A DNA stretch of 64,000 bases from Streptomyces monashensis (GTDB lineage Bacteria; Actinomycetota; Actinomycetes; Streptomycetales; Streptomycetaceae): assembly GCF_001866665.1 (NCBI RefSeq), contig NZ_MLYO01000060.1, forward strand, positions 17,977 to 81,976. Direction: 5' to 3'. Below the pieces are notes generated by a model, which did no database searches, was not told the DNA's origin, and worked only from the letters and a program-made list of their open reading frames with translations. Numbering within the stretch: position 1 is the stretch's first letter; every line of letters starts with the position of its first letter. Of this stretch, positions 25,852 through 32,930 are shown piece by piece. Position numbers and translations under genes: made by a program.

Positions 25852-26115
25852 TCATGCCGCCGTCTGCTCGTCGCGGCACCGCTCGATCAGCGTCCACAGG
25901 GTGCCCGGCGTGTCGAACACGCCGGGCACCAGGTCCTCGTCGGGGATGCCGATGCCGTACTCGCTCTCGACCCGGATCAGCAGCTCGACCATGGCCAGGG
26001 AGTCCAGGCCGACCGCCTTCAGGCTGGTGTCGGCGCCGACCTCCCCCTTCTCCGCGAGCCGGGGCAGGGCTTCCTTCAGCACGTCCTCGTACGCCGTGTC
26101 CCATCGGTTGCTCAT
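25852..26115 (-). CDS. Acyl carrier protein 2
   Basis: 87 residues, classic ACP length, with KAVGLDSLAMVELL and Ser39 as the phosphopantetheine site, and an acidic helix III. The ATG is one base past the stop of the PLP decarboxylase gene. Because it sits directly after the adenylating ligase and decarboxylase, it is the likely carrier of the amino acid that is loaded and then decarboxylated, as in the BtrI-BtrJ-BtrK logic of butirosin. This role is inferred from gene order. Confidence 0.92.
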   Translation of the reverse strand: MSNRWDTAYEDVLKEALPRLAEKGEVGADTSLKAVGLDSLAMVELLIRVESEYGIGIPDEDLVPGVFDTPGTLWTLIERCRDEQTAA

Positions 26116-26116
26116 G

Positions 26117-27379
26117 TCAGCTCCTCGCTGTCGTCACTGCGCTGCGTGTGTCGGCCGCCGGCACCGGGTGGCGGTGCAGGGCGAGCCGGGTGGCGGAGAC
26201 GACCCGCCCGCCGTCGACCAGCACCTCGGCCGGGGCCCGGTGGCCGAGGAAGCCGAGGAGCGAGGCGGTCAGGCCGTACGCGCCGACGTTCGGGAAGGCG
26301 AGCACGGTGCCGGGCCGCAGCCCGGCCAGCTCCACCGAGCGGCCGAGCAGATCGGCCGGAGTGCACAGCGGACCGGCCAGGGTGACCCGCCGGACCTCGC
26401 CGTCGGCCGGGCCGAGCGGCCGGGCCTTCATCGGCAGCAGCCGGCCGAGGCCGGACAGCCCGCCGAGGTGGTTGACGCCGGCGTCGAGCACGGCGAACCG
26501 GGTGCCCTTGCTGTCCTTGACGTCGACGACGGTGGTCAGCAGCGTGCCGCTGTCCCCGACCAGGTGCCGTCCCGACTCGAAGGCGATGTGCGGCGCGCCC
26601 TGCCGCCAGCCGGGCAGTTCGGCGTCGAGGACGCCGGTGACCGCCTTCCGCAGCGCGGGATAGCGGGGCCGCTCGCCGGGCACCGCGTAGGGCGCGGCGA
26701 AGCCGCCGCCGAGGTCCACGAGCCGCAGGGACAGGCCGAGTTCGTCGCGCAGCGCGGCCGCGGTGCGCACGCTCTGCACGATCTCGGCGATCAGGCCCGC
26801 CTCGTCACGGGCGTTGGTCAGCGGGAAGAAGTGCAGGCCGGCGATCCGGGCGCCCGGCACCCGCAGCCGCTCGGGCGCGGACAGCAGGGCGTCGACGTCG
26901 AAGCCGAACTGCGAGGCGCTGCCGGTCATCCTGAGCCCGGCGTCGCCCGGCGCACCGGCCGCGTTGACGCGCAGCAGGCAGTCGACGGCCGTGCCGTGCG
27001 CCGCGCCCGCCGCGCCGACCCGCTCCAGGTCGCCGAACGACTCCACGGAGAAGGCCCGCACCCCCTGCGCCACGGCCTCGCGCAGCTCGCCGGGAGTCTT
27101 GCCGGGGCCGGAGTACAGCAGCTCGCCCGCGGCGCAGCCGGCCTCCAGCGCGGCGGCCAGCTCGCCGCGCGAGGTGATCTCGGCGTGCGCGCCGCAGCGG
27201 GCCAGCTCGGCCACCAGGCCGGGGTGCGGGTTGGCCTTCAACGAGTAGTAGAGCCGGGCCGGTTCGGGCAGCGCGGCGGCCAGGTCGTGGCAGGCCCGCC
27301 GGACCCGGGCGAGGTCGTGGACGTAGAGCGGGCTGCCGTAGGCGGACAGCAGTTCCTCGAACCGCTCGTCAGCGTGCAC
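26117..27379 (-). CDS. Fold-III PLP-dependent decarboxylase (DAPDC/ODC/BtrK-like)
   Basis: 420 residues. Lys48 in YYSLKANPHPG is the Schiff-base lysine; LVDLGGGFA, FESGRHLVGDSG and GPLCTPADLL (substrate/PLP loop with the conserved Cys) complete the alanine-racemase-fold decarboxylase pattern. Free-standing relatives decarboxylate diaminopimelate or ornithine; BtrK and the exosortase-associated group sit beside an acyl ligase and an ACP and act on carrier-bound amino acids. That same trio is present here, so decarboxylation of an aminoacyl-ACP (for example a dicarboxylic amino acid giving a beta- or gamma-aminoacyl thioester) is likely. GTG start with GGAGGAGG upstream, overlapping the ligase by 11 bases. 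Confidence 0.9.
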   Translation of the reverse strand: MHADERFEELLSAYGSPLYVHDLARVRRACHDLAAALPEPARLYYSLKANPHPGLVAELARCGAHAEITSRGELAAALEAGCAAGELLYSGPGKTPGELREAVAQGVRAFSVESFGDLERVGAAGAAHGTAVDCLLRVNAAGAPGDAGLRMTGSASQFGFDVDALLSAPERLRVPGARIAGLHFFPLTNARDEAGLIAEIVQSVRTAAALRDELGLSLRLVDLGGGFAAPYAVPGERPRYPALRKAVTGVLDAELPGWRQGAPHIAFESGRHLVGDSGTLLTTVVDVKDSKGTRFAVLDAGVNHLGGLSGLGRLLPMKARPLGPADGEVRRVTLAGPLCTPADLLGRSVELAGLRPGTVLAFPNVGAYGLTASLLGFLGHRAPAEVLVDGGRVVSATRLALHRHPVPAADTRSAVTTARS

Positions 27380-28943
27380 CCTCGGCCTCCTCCAGATGGG
27401 CCCTGAGGCGCTTGCGGTCCGTCTTGCCGTTGGGGGTGAGCGGCAGCGCCGGCAGCACCTGGCACTCCTCGGGCACCTTGGCCGCCTCCAGGCGGTCGGA
27501 CAGCCCCTCGATGACCTGCTCGGGTGTGGCCTCGCCGACGGTGAACAGCACCATGTCGCGGCCGCCCTCGGGCACCAGCAGGGCCGCCTCGCGCACCCCG
27601 GGGACGTCGAGTGCGGCGGCCTCGATCTCGATGGCGCTCATCCGGTGGCCGCGCCGCTTGAACAGGTCGTCACGGCGGCCCTGGAAGTACAGGTGGCCGT
27701 CGGCGTCCAGCCGGCCGTAGTCGCCGGTGTGCAGGGTGACCCGTCCGTCGGGGCCCGGGCGGAAGCGCAGGGCGGTGGCCTCGGGGGCGCGCCAGTAGCC
27801 GGCCATGACGTGCGGGCCGCGCACCGCGATCTCGCCGGTCTCCCCGGCGGGCAGCGGCCGGGCCGCGTCGTCGAGAATCAGCACCTCGGTGCCGGGCAGT
27901 GCCGGACCGACCGAGCCGGGCCGCGCCAGGTCGCCGTCCGGTTCGAGAATGGTGATCCGCTTGCATTCGGTGGTGCCGAACATCGGCGCGACCGCGGCGC
28001 CGGGGAACCGCTCCCGCAGGTCCGTGATGAGCGGTGCGTTGAGGGCGGCCCCGGTGTTGGTGAACAGCCTTACATCCGTGGGGCGTTGATCTCGTGTGGC
28101 CAGCTTGACGAGGAGTTCGCCGAGGGAGGGCACGAGCGGGACGACGGTGGCGCCGTGGTCGCGGGCGAAACCGAGCAACCGGGCGTGCGCGTCGGCTTCG
28201 GAGAGCAGCAGCTCGGCCCCGGTCAGCGCGCAGAGCAGGATCTGGTAGAGGCCGTAGTCGAAGGAGAGCGGTACGGCGGTGAGCACCACGTCGTCCGGGC
28301 GGTAGCCGAGGCGGGCCGCCACCGCGCGGGCCGCGAAGGCGACGGGCGCGTGCGGGGAGGCCACGGCCTTGGGCGCGGAGGTGCTGCCGGAGGTGTAGAT
28401 GAGCAGCGCGAGCCGGTCGGCGGGCACGGGCCGGGCCGGACCCGTGGGGGTGCCGGACGGGGTGAACGCGATGTCGTCCACGGCCAGCACGGTGGCCCCG
28501 GCGGGCCAGGCAACCCCGTCGGCCCGTGCCGCCTCGGCGGCGGTGGTGACGATCAGCGCGGGCTCGGCGTCGGCGAGCACGGACCGCAGGTGGTAGGCCT
28601 TCATGGCGGGGCTGATCGGCACGAACGTGGCACCGTGCCGCCAGGTGCCGTACATGAGCGCGGCGAACTCGCAGACGCTGCCGACGCGGGCCAGCACCCG
28701 GTCGCCGGGGCGGACGCCGAGCACGGCCAGGCGCTGCTCGACGGCGCGGGCCGCCGCGTCCAGCCGGCGGTAGCTCCAGGCCTTCTCCCGGTCGCGCACG
28801 GCGGGCGCGTCGGGCCAGAGGGCGACGGCCCGGCCGAGAAAGGCCTCGGCGGCGTTCTCGACCGCGCTGTCCACGAACGTGGACGCGGACACGGGGTCCG
28901 CGGCGGGGTCGGTGGCAGGGACGGGGGTGGCGAAAGTGGTCAC
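27369..28943 (-). CDS. AMP-forming acyl/aminoacyl ligase (exosortase-associated-ligase-like)
   Basis: 524 residues. P-loop LIYTSGSTSAPKAV near 185-198, LSFDYGLYQ, the adenine/substrate motif FGTTECKRI, TGDYGRLDADG, and the C-terminal LTPNGKTDRKRL with the catalytic lysine. FGTTECKRI together with LSFDYGLYQ is the pattern I associate with ligases paired with fold-III decarboxylases and an ACP. It likely adenylates an amino or carboxylic acid and loads carrier protein 2. ATGA overlap with the KAS III-like gene and 11-base overlap with the decarboxylase show tight coupling. Substrate identity is not readable. Confidence 0.9.
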   Translation of the reverse strand: MTTFATPVPATDPAADPVSASTFVDSAVENAAEAFLGRAVALWPDAPAVRDREKAWSYRRLDAAARAVEQRLAVLGVRPGDRVLARVGSVCEFAALMYGTWRHGATFVPISPAMKAYHLRSVLADAEPALIVTTAAEAARADGVAWPAGATVLAVDDIAFTPSGTPTGPARPVPADRLALLIYTSGSTSAPKAVASPHAPVAFAARAVAARLGYRPDDVVLTAVPLSFDYGLYQILLCALTGAELLLSEADAHARLLGFARDHGATVVPLVPSLGELLVKLATRDQRPTDVRLFTNTGAALNAPLITDLRERFPGAAVAPMFGTTECKRITILEPDGDLARPGSVGPALPGTEVLILDDAARPLPAGETGEIAVRGPHVMAGYWRAPEATALRFRPGPDGRVTLHTGDYGRLDADGHLYFQGRRDDLFKRRGHRMSAIEIEAAALDVPGVREAALLVPEGGRDMVLFTVGEATPEQVIEGLSDRLEAAKVPEECQVLPALPLTPNGKTDRKRLRAHLEEAEGAR

Positions 28944-29989
28944 GACGGCGTCTCCGTGGACTCGGTGCCGTAGCGCGGCTCGTCGGTGAGCTCGATCACC
29001 GCGCAGGTGCAGGTGAAACCGGAACCGCCGCCGACCAGCAGGACCTTGTCGCCGCCGCGCAGCGCGCCGGTGGCCACCAGGTGGTCGAACCCGGCCGTCT
29101 GGTCACCGGCGCCCAGGTGCCCGGCCTGCCGGGCGAAGTCCCAGCTGGATTTGGCGAGCGGGATGCCGAACAGAGTCTGGACCTGCCAGTCCATGCGGCT
29201 GCGCCCGCTGGCGGGTACGACCACGCGGGCCACGGACTCCATGTCGGTGTCGGCGTCCGCGAGGGCCCGGGCCACGGCCCTCTTGACGGTCGCGCTCAGC
29301 CGCTCGGTGGCCCCGCGCAGCCTGGCCGCGTCCTGGGCGTAGTGGCCGAGCCGCCCGGCCAGGTCGAGCGGTTCGGAGGTGGGGTTCGGCCGGAAGCCGC
29401 TGCCGCGGACCACCGCTTCGAGGGAGTTGTCGGCCTCGGTCGCCGTGGACAGCAGCCGGGCGAAGCCGCCGCGGCGGGACAGCAGCAGCGCGGTGGCGCC
29501 GTCGGCGTAGACGAAGCCGGGCTCGCTGCTCCAGCGGCGGATCAGCGGCTCGCCGAAGCGGTCGGCCGAGGTGACGACCGCCGCGGCGGTGGGCCCGGCA
29601 CCGGCCAGGTGACGGGCGGCCAGCTCGACCGCCGCCAGGCCGGCGTTGCACTCCTGGCGCAGCCCGAAGGCCGGTACGTGCGCGCCGACAGCGTGGCCCG
29701 CTATGTAGGACGCGGCGGGCCACATGTCCACGCCCTGGAACCAGATGCAGGTGTGTACGAGCAGTTCGACGTCGCCGGCGTCCAGGCCGGAGCGCTTGAG
29801 CGCGGTCGTCGCCGCCTGCACGGCCATCTCCGGCGGTGCGGTCTCCTCGTCGGCGACCCGTACGGACAGCAGGTCGTCGGCCGCGCACTGCTCGGGATCG
29901 TAGTGGCCGCTGTCCATCGCCGACCGCGCCGTGACCGGACCGGGCAGCCAGACCCCGGTGCCCGCCACGTGTACGCCTTCCCAGCGCAT
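28940..29989 (-). CDS. KAS III-like (CerJ/ChlB3-type) acyltransferase or condensing enzyme
   Basis: 349 residues, thiolase fold. The active-site cysteine is Cys114 in RQECNAGLAA. The C-terminal GHLGAGDQ (290-297) supplies His291 and places Asp296 where FabH has Asn, the signature of the acyl-transfer branch that includes ChlB3, CerJ and similar proteins. The FabH HQAN motif is absent. Members of this branch move acyl groups from carrier proteins to O, N or another carrier rather than making C-C bonds; in tetronate pathways related KAS III enzymes do both. GGGGAGAGAT precedes the ATG. It is the first gene of the central operon and divergent from the MFS exporter. Confidence 0.88.
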   Translation of the reverse strand: MRWEGVHVAGTGVWLPGPVTARSAMDSGHYDPEQCAADDLLSVRVADEETAPPEMAVQAATTALKRSGLDAGDVELLVHTCIWFQGVDMWPAASYIAGHAVGAHVPAFGLRQECNAGLAAVELAARHLAGAGPTAAAVVTSADRFGEPLIRRWSSEPGFVYADGATALLLSRRGGFARLLSTATEADNSLEAVVRGSGFRPNPTSEPLDLAGRLGHYAQDAARLRGATERLSATVKRAVARALADADTDMESVARVVVPASGRSRMDWQVQTLFGIPLAKSSWDFARQAGHLGAGDQTAGFDHLVATGALRGGDKVLLVGGGSGFTCTCAVIELTDEPRYGTESTETPS

Positions 29990-30077
29990 ATCTCTCCCCT
30001 CGTCGTCGCCATCCGCGGTGCGCGTCCGGATGCCCGACCGCCCGGGATGCGCCTGCCGGGAATGCTCCGGAGCCGGG

Positions 30078-30094
30078 CTTTGGCCCGGCTAAAT
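30078..30094. promoter_or_regulatory. Degenerate copy of the cluster inverted repeat
   Basis: CTTTGGCCCGGCTAAAT matches the CTTTAG-N5-CTGAAG element seen twice at 14.3 kb at 9 of 12 half-site positions, with the same 5-base spacer. A further half-site (CTTCAG) lies at 30140-30145. The 223-bp region separates the divergent central operon and the MFS gene, so a shared operator here would coordinate synthesis and export. Confidence 0.45.
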
Positions 30095-30212
30095 CCCCCG
30101 CGCACCGCCCGGCCGGCGGGGCGGGAGGCGCAAGCGGGGCTTCAGCATCCGGGCCGAGGCTGCTGCCGGGCGCGCCCCGTGCGGCCCCCAGGCGAGCGCG
30201 ACGGAGGCCGCG

Positions 30213-31670
30213 ATGCAGGAGAGCTACGAGCAACGGACGTACGACACGGCGGTGCCCGCCCCCGCTGAGCCGGCGGATCCACGCCGCTGGTGGGTGCTCG
30301 CGGTGCTGTCCCTCGCCCTGTTCGTGATCACCGTCAACAACGGTCTGCTGAACGTGGCGCTGCCCAGCGTGATGCGCGACCTGGGCGCGGGGATCGGCAC
30401 CACGCAATGGATCGTCGACGGGTACGCGCTCGTCTTCGCGGCCTGCCTGCTCACCGCCGGCACCCTGTCCGACCGCTACGGCCGCAAGCGGGCCACGCTG
30501 CTCGGGGTCGCCCTGTTCGGCGCGGGCACGCTGATCGCGCTGACCGCGGCCGGAGCGGCCCAACTGGTCGCCGCGCGGGCCGTGATGGGGGTGGCGGCGG
30601 CGCTGGTGATGCCGGGCACGCTGTCGATCCTGGTGGATGTGTTCCCGCGGCCGGAGCGGCCGCGGGCCATCGCCGTGTGGGGCGGCACCTCCGCGCTCGG
30701 GGTGGCCGCGGGCCCGGTGCTCGGCGGCGCCCTCGTCGCCCACTTCTGGTGGGGCTCGGTGTTCCTGGTGAACCTGGTGCCGGTGGCCGCCGTTCTCGCC
30801 GCGGGCCTGGTGCTGCTGCCGGAGTCGTCGGCGAAGGACCCCCGCCCGGCGGATCCGGGGGGCGCGCTGCTCGGTTCGGCCGCCATGGTGGGGCTGGTCT
30901 ACGGCGCCATCCACGCCGCCGGGCGGGGCTGGACCTCGGCGCCGGTGCTCGGCGCGTTCGGCGCGGCACTGCTCGCGGCGGCCCTGTTCGTCGCGTGGGA
31001 ACGCAAGGCTCCGAGCCCGATGGTGGACTTCGCTCTGCTGAGCCGCCCGGTCTTCCTCGGCGCGAGCGCCGGCAACATGCTGCTGTTCAGCGGGCTCGCC
31101 GGCACGCTCTTCGTGCTCACCCAGTATCTCCAGTTCGCCCTGGGCTACGGCGCGTTGCGCGCCGGTCTCGCCATCGCGCCGGTCGCCGTGGCGGTCGGGG
31201 CGGGCTCGGCCGTCTCACCCGCGTTGACCAGGCGCACCGGGGCGCGCGGTGCCGTCACGGCCGGTCTGGCGGCCGCCGCCGCCGGGATCCTGACGCTGTC
31301 CGCCGCGCACGGCTATCCGGTGATCCTGGCAGGCCTCGCGCTCATGGGAACCGGCGTCGGCGTGGCGCTGACGCCGGCGACGGACACCGTCCTCGGGCTG
31401 GTGCCACCGCAGCGGTCGGGCAACGCGGCCGCGCTCAACGACACCATGCAGGAACTCGGCAACGCGGTCGGCGTCGCCGTCGTCGGCACCGTCCTCGCCC
31501 GGCGCTCCGGCGCACCGGGCGCAGGCGCCCGCATCGGAGCGGCCGCAGGGACCGGGTTCACGGCCGCCGCCGCGATCGTCGCACTGGGCGCGCTGCTGGC
31601 CGCCGCCCTGCTGCCGGGTCCGGAGCGGGGCGCGGACCGCGCCGGTGAACCGGTCCCGGACCGCATGTGA
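30213..31670 (+). CDS. MFS drug/H+ antiporter, DHA2 (EmrB/QacA) type
   Basis: 485 residues with about 14 hydrophobic helices, the length and layout of the DHA2 family. Motif A is seen as GTLSDRYGRKR between helices 2 and 3, and the antiporter motif C region as GVAAGPVLGGAL. Proton-driven efflux of the cluster product is the likely job, giving self-protection. ACGGAGG precedes the ATG. It is the first of three plus-strand genes (with SRPBCC and DUF2568) and divergent from the central biosynthetic operon, sharing its control region. Confidence 0.93.
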   Translation: MQESYEQRTYDTAVPAPAEPADPRRWWVLAVLSLALFVITVNNGLLNVALPSVMRDLGAGIGTTQWIVDGYALVFAACLLTAGTLSDRYGRKRATLLGVALFGAGTLIALTAAGAAQLVAARAVMGVAAALVMPGTLSILVDVFPRPERPRAIAVWGGTSALGVAAGPVLGGALVAHFWWGSVFLVNLVPVAAVLAAGLVLLPESSAKDPRPADPGGALLGSAAMVGLVYGAIHAAGRGWTSAPVLGAFGAALLAAALFVAWERKAPSPMVDFALLSRPVFLGASAGNMLLFSGLAGTLFVLTQYLQFALGYGALRAGLAIAPVAVAVGAGSAVSPALTRRTGARGAVTAGLAAAAAGILTLSAAHGYPVILAGLALMGTGVGVALTPATDTVLGLVPPQRSGNAAALNDTMQELGNAVGVAVVGTVLARRSGAPGAGARIGAAAGTGFTAAAAIVALGALLAAALLPGPERGADRAGEPVPDRM

Positions 31671-31737
31671 GGAATTCCCGGGTCCTTCCCCAATCCGTCC
31701 CTGTTCTCCTCCACCGTCCTTCCCCCAAGGTGGCACC

Positions 31738-32286
31738 ATGCCTGTCGCTGCACGCTCGTTCCTCGGCCGCGTCCTGTACGGCGGCCCTCCACTGACGACA
31801 CTTCACGAGCACTACGCCAAGGGGGGCCTGATCGACGACCGGGCCCCCGTCGTCGCCGCCAGCCGGGTGCGGATCGCCGCGCCGCCCGCCGTCGTGTGGG
31901 GGCTGCTGGCGGATCTGCCGGGCTGGCCGGGCTGGGTGCCGGGCGTGAAGTCCGTGCGCCAGGGCCCCGGCGGCACCGCCCCGGACGCCTGGTTCCGCTG
32001 GAAACTGAACGGCATGTCCATCCGGTCGACGCTCGCGGTCGTCGCCCCGGAGCACGAGCTGTGCTGGACCGGCGTCCTCGCCGGTACCCGGGCCGTGCAC
32101 CGCTTCCGGCTGACCGCGGACGCCGACGGCGGCGGCACCGAGGTGGTCTCCGAGGAGTCCATCGGCGGCCCGCTGATCGCCCTGTACTTCCCCAGCGACA
32201 AGCTGCGCACGGTGCTGCGGAACTGGCTGGGCGCGCTGAGGACGACCGCCGAGGCGGCCGCGCGGGCGCAGGGGGTGACCCGGTGA
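31738..32286 (+). CDS. SRPBCC-family protein
   Basis: 182 residues from the ATG with AAGGTGG upstream. The N-terminal 45 residues are not part of the fold; the SRPBCC domain starts at ASRVRIAAPPAVVWGLLADL and includes WVPGVKSVRQ, WKLNGMSIRSTL and a long C-terminal helix. It resembles polyketide cyclase/dehydrase-type START proteins. It follows the MFS exporter and is coupled by GTGA overlap to a small DUF2568 membrane protein. A lipid- or product-binding function is likely; catalysis is uncertain. Confidence 0.82.
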   Translation: MPVAARSFLGRVLYGGPPLTTLHEHYAKGGLIDDRAPVVAASRVRIAAPPAVVWGLLADLPGWPGWVPGVKSVRQGPGGTAPDAWFRWKLNGMSIRSTLAVVAPEHELCWTGVLAGTRAVHRFRLTADADGGGTEVVSEESIGGPLIALYFPSDKLRTVLRNWLGALRTTAEAAARAQGVTR

Positions 32287-32663
32287 CGCTGGCCCTCGCC
32301 GACAACGGCGCCATGCTCGCCGTCCGCTTCCTGCTCGAACTCACCTCGCTGGTCTGCTTCGCGATCTGGGCCTGGCGGGTCGTGCCGAATCCGTGGCGCT
32401 GGATCGCGGTCGTGCTGGTGCCGGTCGTGATCGGCTGGGCGTGGGGCTCGTTCACCGTGCCCCACGACCCGTCCCGCTCCGGCGCGAGCGACTACCACAC
32501 CCCCGGCCCGCTGCGCCTGCTGCTCGAACTCGCCGTGTTCTTCGGCGCCGTGGCCGCCCTGTACCACGCCCGGCTGCGCCGCGCGGCCCGCGGGCTGCTG
32601 GTCGTCATGGTCCTCTACCAGGTCCTCGCCTACGACCGGATCGGCTGGCTGCTCAGCCACTGA
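32283..32663 (+). CDS. YrdB/DUF2568 family small membrane protein
   Basis: 126 residues from the GTG that overlaps the SRPBCC stop. Four hydrophobic segments are visible (about 10-28, 35-52, 75-95, 99-118), with the family feature WGSFTVPHDP in the loop between helices 2 and 3. No biochemical function is known for the family. The coupling to an SRPBCC protein and an exporter suggests a membrane role in product handling or resistance. Confidence 0.8.
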   Translation: MTLALADNGAMLAVRFLLELTSLVCFAIWAWRVVPNPWRWIAVVLVPVVIGWAWGSFTVPHDPSRSGASDYHTPGPLRLLLELAVFFGAVAALYHARLRRAARGLLVVMVLYQVLAYDRIGWLLSH

Positions 32664-32880
32664 TGCGCCGTACCGCACGCTCACGCCCCGCCGGGCGCGT
32701 CAGGCACCGGCGGGGCACTCGTGCCATCGGCCCGGAACGGCGCGCGGCCTCACCCTGAGGACCACGCCGGCACGGCGGCGCCGGAGGCACCGGGGCGAAC
32801 CGGCCGGCCGTATGCCCCCGGCCGCACCGCCGCCGCGTCCGGCCCGGAGCACGACGGCCGACGGCCGCCTGGCCGACCAC

Positions 32881-32896
32881 CCCCACCACGGTGGGG
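32881..32896. terminator. Short hairpin in convergent intergenic region
   Basis: CCCCAC-CACG-GTGGGG forms a 6-bp stem with a 4-base loop within the 267-bp gap between the DUF2568 gene (+) and the second FAAL (-). The gap also has several GC-rich dyads. It is the best terminator candidate but not strong. Confidence 0.4.
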
Positions 32897-32930
32897 ACGG
32901 ACGGCCGGCGGACGGCCGGTGCGGGTGGGC

